The position numbers were made by a program, and so were the translations under genes. The notes beneath the pieces were generated by a model. It saw nothing but the letters and a program-made list of their open reading frames with translations. It was not told where the DNA came from and made no database searches. Positions 1-7,547 of a stretch of 57,478 bases of DNA are shown here, one piece after another. Each line of letters opens with the position of its first letter. Position 1 is the stretch's first letter. Source of the stretch: Gammaproteobacteria bacterium (GTDB lineage: Bacteria > Pseudomonadota > Gammaproteobacteria > Xanthomonadales > Wenzhouxiangellaceae); contig JAHJQV010000014.1 in assembly GCA_018819105.1 (NCBI GenBank), positions 1 to 57,478 on the forward strand, read 5' to 3'.

Positions 1-2
1 CT

Positions 3-184
3 AGCCCGCATTATTCATGAGTCGACGTCGCGAGATGCTGCCAGTGCCTGTAGCTGTGGTGTTTCACGACCGAACGAACCGCAGGCGTACTTGACAGTAC
101 GTTGAGGATTCGTGACCGAGCGAAACGCCGCAGATGCGGGTACTGGAGGCATCGCAGTAGTCGGTTTCATGAATAATTCGGGCT
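3..184. mobile_element. MITE-like inverted-repeat element, copy 1
   Basis: The ends are inverted repeats: AGCCCGCATTATTCATGA at 3-20 and its complement at 167-184, with one mismatch. The interior carries two diverged copies of a CGACCGARCGAA motif, each followed by a stretch ending GTACT. A second element with the same ends and the same internal motifs lies at 29252-29454 in the same orientation. No transposase is encoded, so this is a short non-autonomous repeat. The parent family is not identified. No clear target duplication was seen. Confidence 0.75.
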
Positions 185-231
185 TGTGTCTGAGTTCATA
201 ACTTTTGTCTTTGCACAAAGAGGAGGTAATG

Positions 232-741
232 ATGAATTTCAATAACTCTAAATATCACGCAAGATTAAGTAAAGCTTTGATTCTTATCATTTATTTAGGG
301 GCTCTCTTTTGCGTGTATCCTGCTTTTTCACAAAATGATTTTGAGGCAGATACCGTGACCATTATACAAAGCGTAGATCAGGGGTATGGGCAGAGGCATG
401 TTGTCCAAACAATGACTACCAAAGAATTTGTGCATGAGTGGAACCTGGGCAATCCGCTGACTTTTGCGGATGCTTCCAGAGATCCCTGGGAATCCATTGT
501 GCCAACTCCTGAACCTCCAGTGCATACCAGTCCTTTTGAGAATGGTGATCAGGTTGTTTTTCATAGATCAGGGACGTTTGATAACTTTCGATACAATAGA
601 ACAACAACTTATGAATATGCGGGTGGTCCGGGAGGCGCAGGCAGTGCAGGTGATCCATGGGCCATGCCTTCAAATGATGTGACAGTGGAGGGTTGCGGCG
701 TCAGCTGCGATGAGGATGATGAAGAGCAGATGACGCAGTAG
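232..741 (+). CDS. Small secreted protein of unknown family
   Basis: The product is 169 aa. I chose the ATG at 232 because a perfect AGGAGG at 221-226 sits 5 nt upstream; an ATG at 229 and a TTG at 205 are in frame but badly spaced. The N-terminus has a basic stretch, then a hydrophobic segment (about residues 14-30) and a plausible signal-peptidase site after AFS, so export is likely. The mature part is Gly/Pro-rich in the middle and ends with two cysteines (CGVSC) and an acidic tail, DEDDEE. No catalytic motif is visible. The gene is more AT-rich than its neighbours and abuts a repeat element, which hints at a foreign origin (inference). Confidence 0.7.
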   Translation: MNFNNSKYHARLSKALILIIYLGALFCVYPAFSQNDFEADTVTIIQSVDQGYGQRHVVQTMTTKEFVHEWNLGNPLTFADASRDPWESIVPTPEPPVHTSPFENGDQVVFHRSGTFDNFRYNRTTTYEYAGGPGGAGSAGDPWAMPSNDVTVEGCGVSCDEDDEEQMTQ

Positions 742-772
742 CAATTTTATCGCAACAGGTTATTCATCTTTC

Positions 773-808
773 GGGGCTGAAGCTTTGCTGATCAGCCCCT
801 TCTTTATT
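773..808 (+). terminator. Rho-independent terminator
   Basis: A perfect 8-bp stem, GGGGCTGA at 773-780 pairing with TCAGCCCC at 792-799, is followed by a T-rich tract. It ends the secreted-protein gene. The stretch from here to 1001 shows no supported gene. Confidence 0.85.
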
Positions 809-1001
809 GTATCAACGAGCATCGATATTCAGCAGACTTCGTCATTGCATCGTAATCATGTTCAATAGGTGGGGCGATTTGCATGCTTTTGAACCCATGT
901 CCATTGACTGAGCGATCAGCATGTCTGGGACAAGTATGCTCAATGTTGTCAACGCACATGGTCGAAGCATCGCCATGGCGACCGGAATATTTGCCATCGC
1001 T

Positions 1002-2195
1002 TCATCCAAGCAACTCGCTGGCAGCATGCAGCAGTACACCGATGCTGCCGCCAACCAGCGTGCCGTTGATGCGGATGTACTGCAGATCAGGCCCGATCTG
1101 CAGTTCGATGCGGCGTGAGGTTTCCTCGCCGTCCCAGGCCGCGACGGTGTCACTGATCAGCTGTGCAAACTCCTGCCGATGGGTGCTGATCACCTCGACC
1201 AGGGCGTCGCCCAGCCATTGATTCAGACGACTGCGCATGGCGTCATCCTGCGCCAGATTGTCTGCCAGTTGTGCCAGCCAGGCACGAATCTCTCGATGCC
1301 ACAGGCTATCATCATCGTCGCTTTGCCGGTTGATCTCGGCCACCAGCCGCTGCCAAAGGTACACGGCATAGTCCTGAATTTCCGGTCGTTGCGACAGCTG
1401 TTGCCAGTATTCATGCAGGGTGTCGCCGTGGCGGCCCTGTTCCAGTTCCCGTGCCAGCCGGTGCAATTGCATGTTCAGACGCCGCCGCAGGGTGTGGCGC
1501 GGATCTGCCGCCATCAGCAGCAATAGCGTTTCCACCCGTGCCAGCATCTGCCGGGCGATGCGATCGTCGACAAAGCCCGGTAGCCACCACGGGCTGCCAG
1601 CGCTGATGCGCTGACGGATGGCATGGTTCTGCCGCTGCAGGTTGGTCGCCAGTTGCTCCAGCAGCAGACTGATGACCGGCTGATGGCGATCGTTTTCGAT
1701 CAGATAGCGCAGTCCGGCGCCGCTCCAGCGGCTGAGTTTTTCGCTGGACAGATTCTGCCGCAACAGGCGCTGGCTGAATTCACGCACCGGTTGCTCGCCC
1801 AGTGCGTTGACGGCCCAGTGCAGCGCCGTGAGCAGATGTCCGGACAGGGCCTGTTGTGCCTGTGGCCGGGCCAGCCAGCGCAACAGTCGATCACCCGGCG
1901 CCAGTTGCTGCAGGTGCCTGGCCAGCACATCGGGGGCGAGAAAATGATCGGCCACGAAGCGGGCCAGATTGGTGCCGATCTGGTCTTTGCGTCGTTTGAC
2001 GATGGCGGTATGCGGAATCGGCAGCCCCAGTGGATGCCGGAACAGCGCGGTGACCGCAAACCAGTCGGCCAGCGCGCCAACCACGGCGGCCTCGGCAAAT
2101 GCCTGCAGCCAGCCGGAACCGGCAAATGGCTGCAGCAGCGTGATGAGGAACAGCGCCAGCATCAACAGCAGCAACAGCAGCGGAATCAGTCGCAT
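1002..2195 (-). CDS. DUF445 family inner-membrane protein (YjiN-like)
   Basis: The product is 397 aa from the ATG at 2195. The N-terminal hydrophobic helix is followed by the conserved DUF445 core, which includes AFAEAAVVGALADWFAVTAL, then RHPLGLPIPHTAIV and a GTNLARFV segment. The C-terminus is also family-like, with LRTIG-type sequence ending in GGSIGVLLH. Function is unknown in this family; a membrane role is assumed. The frame stays open upstream of 2195 into the preceding gene (residues resembling the usual N-terminal extension before the first membrane helix), but I found no ATG, GTG or TTG there, so a rarer start is possible. It lies 56 bp downstream of the Mpo1-like gene and could share its transcript. 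Confidence 0.88.
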   Translation of the reverse strand: MRLIPLLLLLLMLALFLITLLQPFAGSGWLQAFAEAAVVGALADWFAVTALFRHPLGLPIPHTAIVKRRKDQIGTNLARFVADHFLAPDVLARHLQQLAPGDRLLRWLARPQAQQALSGHLLTALHWAVNALGEQPVREFSQRLLRQNLSSEKLSRWSGAGLRYLIENDRHQPVISLLLEQLATNLQRQNHAIRQRISAGSPWWLPGFVDDRIARQMLARVETLLLLMAADPRHTLRRRLNMQLHRLARELEQGRHGDTLHEYWQQLSQRPEIQDYAVYLWQRLVAEINRQSDDDDSLWHREIRAWLAQLADNLAQDDAMRSRLNQWLGDALVEVISTHRQEFAQLISDTVAAWDGEETSRRIELQIGPDLQYIRINGTLVGGSIGVLLHAASELLG

Positions 2196-2251
2196 GCGGC
2201 GCAGCCGCTGCTGCGCCGCAGTGGTGGCGTCGTCGCTGGAGCGCGGCAGGT

Positions 2252-2560
2252 TCAGAAGCGCAGCTTGCCGCGCAGGGTGTCGGCCAGCATGACCCAGTCA
2301 CCCAGCAGGCTGTACAGTGGATATTTGAAGGTGGCCGGACGGTTGTGTTCGAAGAAAAAATGTCCGACCCAGGCAAAACCGTAGCCGGCCACCGGCATCA
2401 GCAGCAGCCACCACGCGTTTGCGGTAACCATGCTGACAGCGAGAATGACCAGCACCAGCAGGCTGCCGATGACGTGCAGTCGCCGACAGGTCAGGTTGCG
2501 GTGTTCGTCCAGATAATACGGATAGAACTCGCGAAATGTCTGAAATCGTTGCTCGCTCAT
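2252..2560 (-). CDS. Mpo1-like / DUF962 membrane protein
   Basis: The product is 102 aa from the ATG at 2560, which begins MSEQRFQTFREFYPYYLDEH. A longer in-frame start at 2617 would add 19 residues that do not fit the family. The family pattern is clear: an N-terminal FYPYYLDEHRN block, a LHVIGS segment, two central hydrophobic segments, and AWVGHFFFEHNRPATF. The yeast relative Mpo1 is an iron-dependent dioxygenase acting on 2-hydroxy fatty acids, and the conserved histidines here are compatible with that. The bacterial role is not established. Confidence 0.88.
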   Translation of the reverse strand: MSEQRFQTFREFYPYYLDEHRNLTCRRLHVIGSLLVLVILAVSMVTANAWWLLLMPVAGYGFAWVGHFFFEHNRPATFKYPLYSLLGDWVMLADTLRGKLRF

Positions 2561-2641
2561 GCTCTCAGCATAGGCGGAAATCAGGCTGAAATTCAATCTG
2601 CTTGCGCAGTGCTGCACGAGTCTGCTGTGATCTTGAGGGCA

Positions 2642-5494
2642 TCAGCGTGCGGCAGATGACTGTATCAGCGCCTGCAATTGCGGCTGAAAGTGCGCCTTTC
2701 TCGCTGCACACAGGCGGATCGTTTCTAGTGTGTTGGCCAGCGCGCGCGGACCGCCCTGCAGATTTTCGCTGCGCTCGGCGAAGAATGTCTCGACTTCTGC
2801 TGCCCGCTCAGTGCTGCAGAAGCTGTCGGCCAATTGTGAGACACGTCCCTTGCGCCACACCGGAATGCGTTCCAGCACCGCGGCCAGATTCTGCTGCAGC
2901 CATTGCCAGGCCCCGGCACGGGTTTCCACTTGGGCAAACTGCGGCCCCAGCAGGTAATAGATTTCATTGTCGCGGATGTCTTCGGACAAGGCCATCTCCA
3001 GCAGCAGTGCTTGTTGTGCCGGGTCATTGTGCTGTCCCATCGCCGCCAGCAGACGCTGACGATAAATGGCATCAGAGCTGGCCACCACCTGTTGTTGCAG
3101 GTGTCGCAGATAGCTGTCAGCGCGATCTCTGGCGGCAGCGGCGATCGCGGTGCTGATCAGATCCAGGTTGCTGTCTGCCAGCGGCGCGGGATCAAGTTTG
3201 GCGGTGCCGGTGTAGGCCAGCCCCATGCGCGCGAGTTCGTTGCCGAGCTTTTTGTCATCCAGCACCAGCACCAGTTGATCGACCAGCTTGTTCTGCAGGT
3301 TGGCGGCGTTGCGATCGGCCAGCGGTGCCAGCCCAAGTTGCTGCAAACGCTGTTGATACAGTGGCAACAGCCGCGCGCGCATGGTTGCCTGCTGACTGCT
3401 GTCGGCAAACTCGGTATAGAACTCAGCGACGCTGCCGAGCAGGCTGCCGGCCACTTCCGGCTGCGCATCGTTGACGAACTGCGGCAACTGTTCCAGCAAG
3501 GTCTCGAGCGCAATGCCACCTGCCTGCAGGGCAGCCTTGAAACTGTCCGCCAGCACCAGCTTTTCATTGCTGGAGAGCTGGTCTTTGGCCTGCAGCAGCT
3601 GCTGCCACTGCGGGTCGGGAAGGTTGAACCGGTAATAACCGGCACCGTCGGCATTGGGCATGATCCAGCTCGGGCACTGCATGGCGGTCAGCGCCACCGA
3701 ATCCAGAGTGCTTTCCAGCATCTGGCACTGGCTATGGGTGCTGCCGTCGGCAAGGCCATAACGAATACACGTGGGCAGCGTCCAGAGCTGGTTGCTGTCG
3801 CCGGCCGATCCCAGCGGCAGATAACGGTTTTGCCGCAGCTGCAGCGTGGCAGGCTGGCTGTCACAGTTTGTTTCGACTGCCAGCAGGGGCACGCCGGGCT
3901 GGGTCAGGAAAGAGCGAAACGCCTGTGCGGTGATGCTGGCCTGCCCGGCATCGGCACGGGCGGCGATGGTGTTGATGAAATCATCGGCGCTGGCATTGCC
4001 CCAGGCATACTGCTGCAGATAATCCTGAATGCCGGCGCGAAATGCTTCGGCACCAAGATAGCGCTCGAACATGGCCAGCACGCCGCCGCCTTTGCTGTAG
4101 GTGATGGCATCAAAGGCCGAGGCGATGTCGTGGTCGCTGGCGATCGGCTGGCGGATCTGGCGCACACTGCTGAGGCTGTCCACCTGCATTGCGCCCAGAG
4201 CGCGCTGCAGCAGACTGCGACGATAACCGCCATCGGCATCCATCCGATCCAGCGTGACAGCCGCCATCCAAGTGGCAAAGGCTTCATTCAGCCAGATGTC
4301 ATCCCACCATACCGGCGTGACCAGATTGCCGAACCAGTGGTGGGCCAGCTCATGCGCATGCACCGAGGCATAGGCAAACTTGCGCCGTGCCGTTGCCTCA
4401 TCGTCCAGCAGCAGCAACTGTTCGCGGTAGGTAATGGCACCGGCGTTTTCCATCGCGCCGGCAGAAAAATCCGGTACTGCAATGATGTCCAGCTTGGCAT
4501 AGGGATAGGGAATCTGGAAATAATCCTCCAGCGCCGTGACGATCTCATTGGTATGGCGCAGCGCATAATCGAGCTGCTCGCCCTTGCCGCGCACGGCGAT
4601 GCCACGCAACGGCAGGCTGCGATCGCGCACCGCATTGCTGGGCAGATCTTCCCATGCGACCACATCGAAAGGCCCGACCGCGAAGGCCAGCAGATAGGTT
4701 GGTAGCGGTTTGCTGCGTGCAAAATGGTGCCGCTGCATGCCGTCGTCCAGTTGCTCCACATCCAGCAGCGGTGTGTTGGTGATGGCGCTGTGCCCATCCG
4801 GCACGGTCAGGCTGATGTCGAACGGCACCTTGAAGGCAGGCTCATCGAAGCCGGGGAACGCGAGCCGGGCCGAGGTGGCTTCGAACTGGGTGAAGGCATA
4901 GTCATCGCCTCCGCTGGTGACCTTGTACAAGCCCTCCAGCGACTGGTTGAATGAGGCCTGGTAATCGATCACCAGCAGCGCCTTGCCGGCAGCAAGCTGG
5001 ACATCCTGTGCGGATGGTCGCAAGCGCGCCAGACCCAGTGGAGTAAGCTGTTCATACTGCAGGGGCTGCGCCGTGCCGTCATCGCGTTGCAGCAGCGCCT
5101 GGCTGACCTCCAGCTGTTGACCATGCAGCCAGATGCCGTCGGTCGCGCGCGCGATGTCGATCTCGATCCGTGCTGTGCCGGAGAACCCCGGCTGCCGAGG
5201 ATCAATCAGCAGATCAAGGTCATAATGCTGTGGCACCACGTCTGCCGGCAAGCGCCCCTTGGGCATGTCGACGTCAGGCCCAGCGGCAGCAGTTTGGGCG
5301 GTGGGGCTTTCTCCCGGAGGCGGTGCGCTGCTGTCGTCAGGCGGCTTTGAGCAGGCGCTCAGCAGCAGTAAAGCAGACAGCAGGACGGTTATCAGAATAC
5401 CTGGGACAGTGCTTCTGGTGGGCAGCGTTTTGGCGGCCGCAGCGGATGGTGACGATGTTTTGCCGGAAAGCAATCGGATCATGGTAAAGCTCAT
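2642..5494 (-). CDS. Lipoprotein M1 family zinc aminopeptidase
   Basis: The product is 950 aa. A hydrophobic segment ends in a lipobox (LSAC, Cys48), so it is probably a lipoprotein facing the periplasm. The M1 signature is complete: GAMEN at 346-350, the zinc motif HELAH at 381-385, and the third zinc ligand Glu404 in WLNEAFATW. The long C-terminal helical region resembles ERAP1_C/PepN-type tails. It should remove N-terminal residues from peptides using zinc. The start at 5494 leaves an unusually long n-region before the signal helix; the ATG at 5482 is an alternative. The next gene upstream on this strand is a MerC-family protein with a possible Zur operator, but the two are 133 bp apart. 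Confidence 0.93.
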   Translation of the reverse strand: MSFTMIRLLSGKTSSPSAAAAKTLPTRSTVPGILITVLLSALLLLSACSKPPDDSSAPPPGESPTAQTAAAGPDVDMPKGRLPADVVPQHYDLDLLIDPRQPGFSGTARIEIDIARATDGIWLHGQQLEVSQALLQRDDGTAQPLQYEQLTPLGLARLRPSAQDVQLAAGKALLVIDYQASFNQSLEGLYKVTSGGDDYAFTQFEATSARLAFPGFDEPAFKVPFDISLTVPDGHSAITNTPLLDVEQLDDGMQRHHFARSKPLPTYLLAFAVGPFDVVAWEDLPSNAVRDRSLPLRGIAVRGKGEQLDYALRHTNEIVTALEDYFQIPYPYAKLDIIAVPDFSAGAMENAGAITYREQLLLLDDEATARRKFAYASVHAHELAHHWFGNLVTPVWWDDIWLNEAFATWMAAVTLDRMDADGGYRRSLLQRALGAMQVDSLSSVRQIRQPIASDHDIASAFDAITYSKGGGVLAMFERYLGAEAFRAGIQDYLQQYAWGNASADDFINTIAARADAGQASITAQAFRSFLTQPGVPLLAVETNCDSQPATLQLRQNRYLPLGSAGDSNQLWTLPTCIRYGLADGSTHSQCQMLESTLDSVALTAMQCPSWIMPNADGAGYYRFNLPDPQWQQLLQAKDQLSSNEKLVLADSFKAALQAGGIALETLLEQLPQFVNDAQPEVAGSLLGSVAEFYTEFADSSQQATMRARLLPLYQQRLQQLGLAPLADRNAANLQNKLVDQLVLVLDDKKLGNELARMGLAYTGTAKLDPAPLADSNLDLISTAIAAAARDRADSYLRHLQQQVVASSDAIYRQRLLAAMGQHNDPAQQALLLEMALSEDIRDNEIYYLLGPQFAQVETRAGAWQWLQQNLAAVLERIPVWRKGRVSQLADSFCSTERAAEVETFFAERSENLQGGPRALANTLETIRLCAARKAHFQPQLQALIQSSAAR

Positions 5495-5627
5495 GGTGGC
5501 AGAAGAGAGAATAGTTTATTCAATGACCGCCAGAGGCGTTTGTCAACCACAGCCTGTAGCAATGCCTGAGCTGCCAGCCAGGATGGCGGACAGCCGGGTC
5601 AGCAAAAAGTTTATGATGCAGAGCTTT

Positions 5628-6044
5628 TCAGCGCCAGCGCAGATTCAGCAGATGGCCGATGATCAGCATGAATCCGCCAATGGAGGTCAGGATTTTTTCC
5701 ATGCTGGCACTGAACAGGCTGTGATCCAGCCAGGCAGCCTGCAGCGCGGCGATGCTGATCAGGCTCAAGCCCACGCTGCCGCAGACCAGCACCACCAGGC
5801 TGCGATGGCGCAGCCAGCCGATGGCAAAGGCGCTCAGGGCGACTGGCAGGATGAAAGCGAGCAGATAAGTGTGGAAGAATTCGTCTTCCAGCAGCCAACT
5901 GGCCACGAACGGCGTGAACATGATCAGCAGTGGCAAGGCCAGGCAATGAATCAGGCAGGCCAGCGAAAGGCCGATGCCCAGATAATCGAACCAGCGTCGG
6001 TCAGGGCGCGGTTTCAGTGTGCTGTCAAGTTTGCCTGTATGCAT
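5628..6044 (-). CDS. MerC domain membrane protein
   Basis: The product is 138 aa with about four hydrophobic segments. The first carries the MerC-type cysteine pair in SLACLIHCLALPLL, and the protein ends in GHLLNLRWR. The family includes mercury transporters, but chromosomal homologues without a mer operon, as here, are often suspected to handle another metal. No merR, merA or merT is nearby. The start codon at 6044-6042 lies at the edge of a candidate Zur box, and a TTGCTT-N16-TATTAT promoter on the same strand would put the transcription start close to the ATG. Repression by zinc is therefore inferred, with a possibly leaderless message. Confidence 0.87.
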   Translation of the reverse strand: MHTGKLDSTLKPRPDRRWFDYLGIGLSLACLIHCLALPLLIMFTPFVASWLLEDEFFHTYLLAFILPVALSAFAIGWLRHRSLVVLVCGSVGLSLISIAALQAAWLDHSLFSASMEKILTSIGGFMLIIGHLLNLRWR

Positions 6045-6065
6045 AACGTTATAATATTACATTTC
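6043..6065. promoter_or_regulatory. Candidate Zur box
   Basis: The 23-bp site has GTTATAATATTAC at its centre and ATTTC at its right end. From memory of the enterobacterial Zur consensus (GAAATGTTATAATATAACATTTC-type palindrome), it matches 19 of 23 positions. It overlaps the start codon and predicted -10 of the MerC gene and lies 67 bp before the glutaredoxin gene on the other strand, so it could control either or both. Confidence 0.55.
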
Positions 6066-6131
6066 GCATCAGAAGCAAAGCATGCGGTAAAATTCCGGTC
6101 AGTCCATTCCGTTTTCAGGCCTGCGCATGCC

Positions 6132-6395
6132 ATGAACATCAATGAACCAGATCTGATCCTGTATGGCCGCCAGGACTGTCACCTTTGCGATGAGGCGGAA
6201 CAGCTGTTGCAGCAGCTGGCGTCACCGCCGCACTACGCCAAAGTCGACATCGATGGCCAGCTGGCATTGCTGCGGACTTATGGCCCGCGAATACCGGTAC
6301 TGCGGGCACGCGCCAGCAGCGCTGAACTGCAATGGCCATTTGATGCCGCTGGCCTGCAACGCTGGCTGGCGCAATGGCAGCCACATTCCGCATGA
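6132..6395 (+). CDS. Glutaredoxin-like protein (DUF836 family)
   Basis: The product is 87 aa. It begins with the thioredoxin-fold strand LILYGRQDCHLC and has a CxxC redox pair (CHLC), then the cis-proline region RIPVLRA. Length and motif order match the short glutaredoxin-like DUF836 family. A dithiol redox role in the cytoplasm is likely; the partner is unknown. The ATG at 6132 is the first start that gives a normal N-terminus; the frame is open far upstream but that part is antisense to the MerC gene. Its stop overlaps the start of the Kelch gene (ATGA), so the two are probably cotranscribed. Confidence 0.9.
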   Translation: MNINEPDLILYGRQDCHLCDEAEQLLQQLASPPHYAKVDIDGQLALLRTYGPRIPVLRARASSAELQWPFDAAGLQRWLAQWQPHSA

Positions 6396-7510
6396 TGGCA
6401 GCGCCGCTTTCGTGCTGCCTGCGCGGGCTGTGCTTGTGCCTGCTGCTGCTTTCTGTCAAGGCACTGGCGGTGGATCTCCCGGTGGCGCTGAGCAACAATG
6501 CGGTGACGGCACTGGTGGCCGATACCGATGGCGACAGCGAGCAGGTCGATGTCTACAGCTTCATGGGACTGGGCAGCGGCAAAACCTGGCGCGATGTCAG
6601 CGCCAGCGGCTGGTGGCTGCCGGCCGGCAGCAGTCACTGGCAGCGCTTGCCGCCGGTCCCGGACAGTGCGACCGGTGCTGACACGACACAGCGCGGACGT
6701 CTGGCCGCGGTGGCGGTGGCGGCAGCTGATGCGGTATGGCTGTTCGGTGGTTACCACGTTGCCGCCGATGGCAGTGAAGTCTCCAGCCCCGATGTGTATC
6801 AGATCAATGCGCGCCGACAGCCGGTTTACCGGCGCAGCACGCCGATGCCGATTCCGGTGGATGACACGCTGGCACTGGTCTATCGTGACCGCTACATTTA
6901 CCTCATCAGTGGCTGGCACGATCTGGGCAACGTCAATCTGGTGCAGCTGTTCGACACCCGCACGCAAAGCTGGACCCAGGCCACGCCGTATCCGGGCACG
7001 CCGGTGTTCGGCCATGCCGGCGGCATGCTGGACGGAGATATGCTGGTGTGTGGCGGTGTGGCCCTGTCGTACCCGGCCAGTGGCAAGCGCTCATTTCGCA
7101 TGTCTGCCGAGTGCTGGGGCGGCCGTATCGATGCCGAAGATCATCGTCGCATAGACTGGCATCCAGTTGCAGCCATGCCGGGACTGCCTCGCTATCGTGC
7201 TGCTGCCGCCGCCGATAAGCAGCGCGGTCTGATTGTTTTTGCGGCCGGTTCAGCGCAGGCCTACAACTACAACGGCATCGGTTACGATGGGGTGCCGGCA
7301 ACGCCGCTGGACAGTGTGGTTAGTTTCAATCTGGCCCGGCAGCAATGGCAGTGTCATGCTCGTTTGCAAACCGCCAGCATGGATCATCGCGGTATGCTGC
7401 TGGCTGCGGGCACTGGCGAACTCATTCGCATCGGCGGCATGCATGCTGGGCAAAAGGTCAGCGCGGCCTGGTTACAGCAGCCGCTGCCGCCAGCACTACC
7501 TTGCCAGTGA
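6392..7510 (+). CDS. Exported Kelch-type beta-propeller protein
   Basis: The product is 372 aa from the ATG at 6392, which overlaps the preceding stop; an ATG at 6374 is the alternative. A signal peptide is visible (hydrophobic stretch, cleavage likely after ALA). The rest has repeated Kelch-like blades, for example YIYLISGWHDLGNVNLVQLF followed by DTRTQSW, and GHAGGMLDGDMLVCGG. The overall pattern resembles galactose-oxidase/NanM-type propellers, so sugar binding or mutarotation is possible, but no catalytic residues can be assigned. It lies between a glutaredoxin-like gene and a lipid gene, which gives no strong functional hint. Confidence 0.82.
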   Translation: MMAAPLSCCLRGLCLCLLLLSVKALAVDLPVALSNNAVTALVADTDGDSEQVDVYSFMGLGSGKTWRDVSASGWWLPAGSSHWQRLPPVPDSATGADTTQRGRLAAVAVAAADAVWLFGGYHVAADGSEVSSPDVYQINARRQPVYRRSTPMPIPVDDTLALVYRDRYIYLISGWHDLGNVNLVQLFDTRTQSWTQATPYPGTPVFGHAGGMLDGDMLVCGGVALSYPASGKRSFRMSAECWGGRIDAEDHRRIDWHPVAAMPGLPRYRAAAAADKQRGLIVFAAGSAQAYNYNGIGYDGVPATPLDSVVSFNLARQQWQCHARLQTASMDHRGMLLAAGTGELIRIGGMHAGQKVSAAWLQQPLPPALPCQ

Positions 7511-7547
7511 GCGCTGCCATCGTGATCAGTTCAATAGAGATCGGGCC

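Noticed and set aside
15-242. Minus-strand open frame across the first repeat, with a similar frame at 29248-29550
   Set aside because: The similarity follows from the shared repeat DNA. No ribosome site or protein family supports translation.
2903-4705. 600-codon plus-strand open frame opposite the M1 aminopeptidase
   Set aside because: It lies wholly within the M1 gene, whose zinc and GAMEN motifs are unambiguous, and shows no domain of its own.
5259-6131. Long open frame running into the glutaredoxin-like gene
   Set aside because: It crosses the MerC gene on the other strand, and only the part from 6132 resembles a known family.
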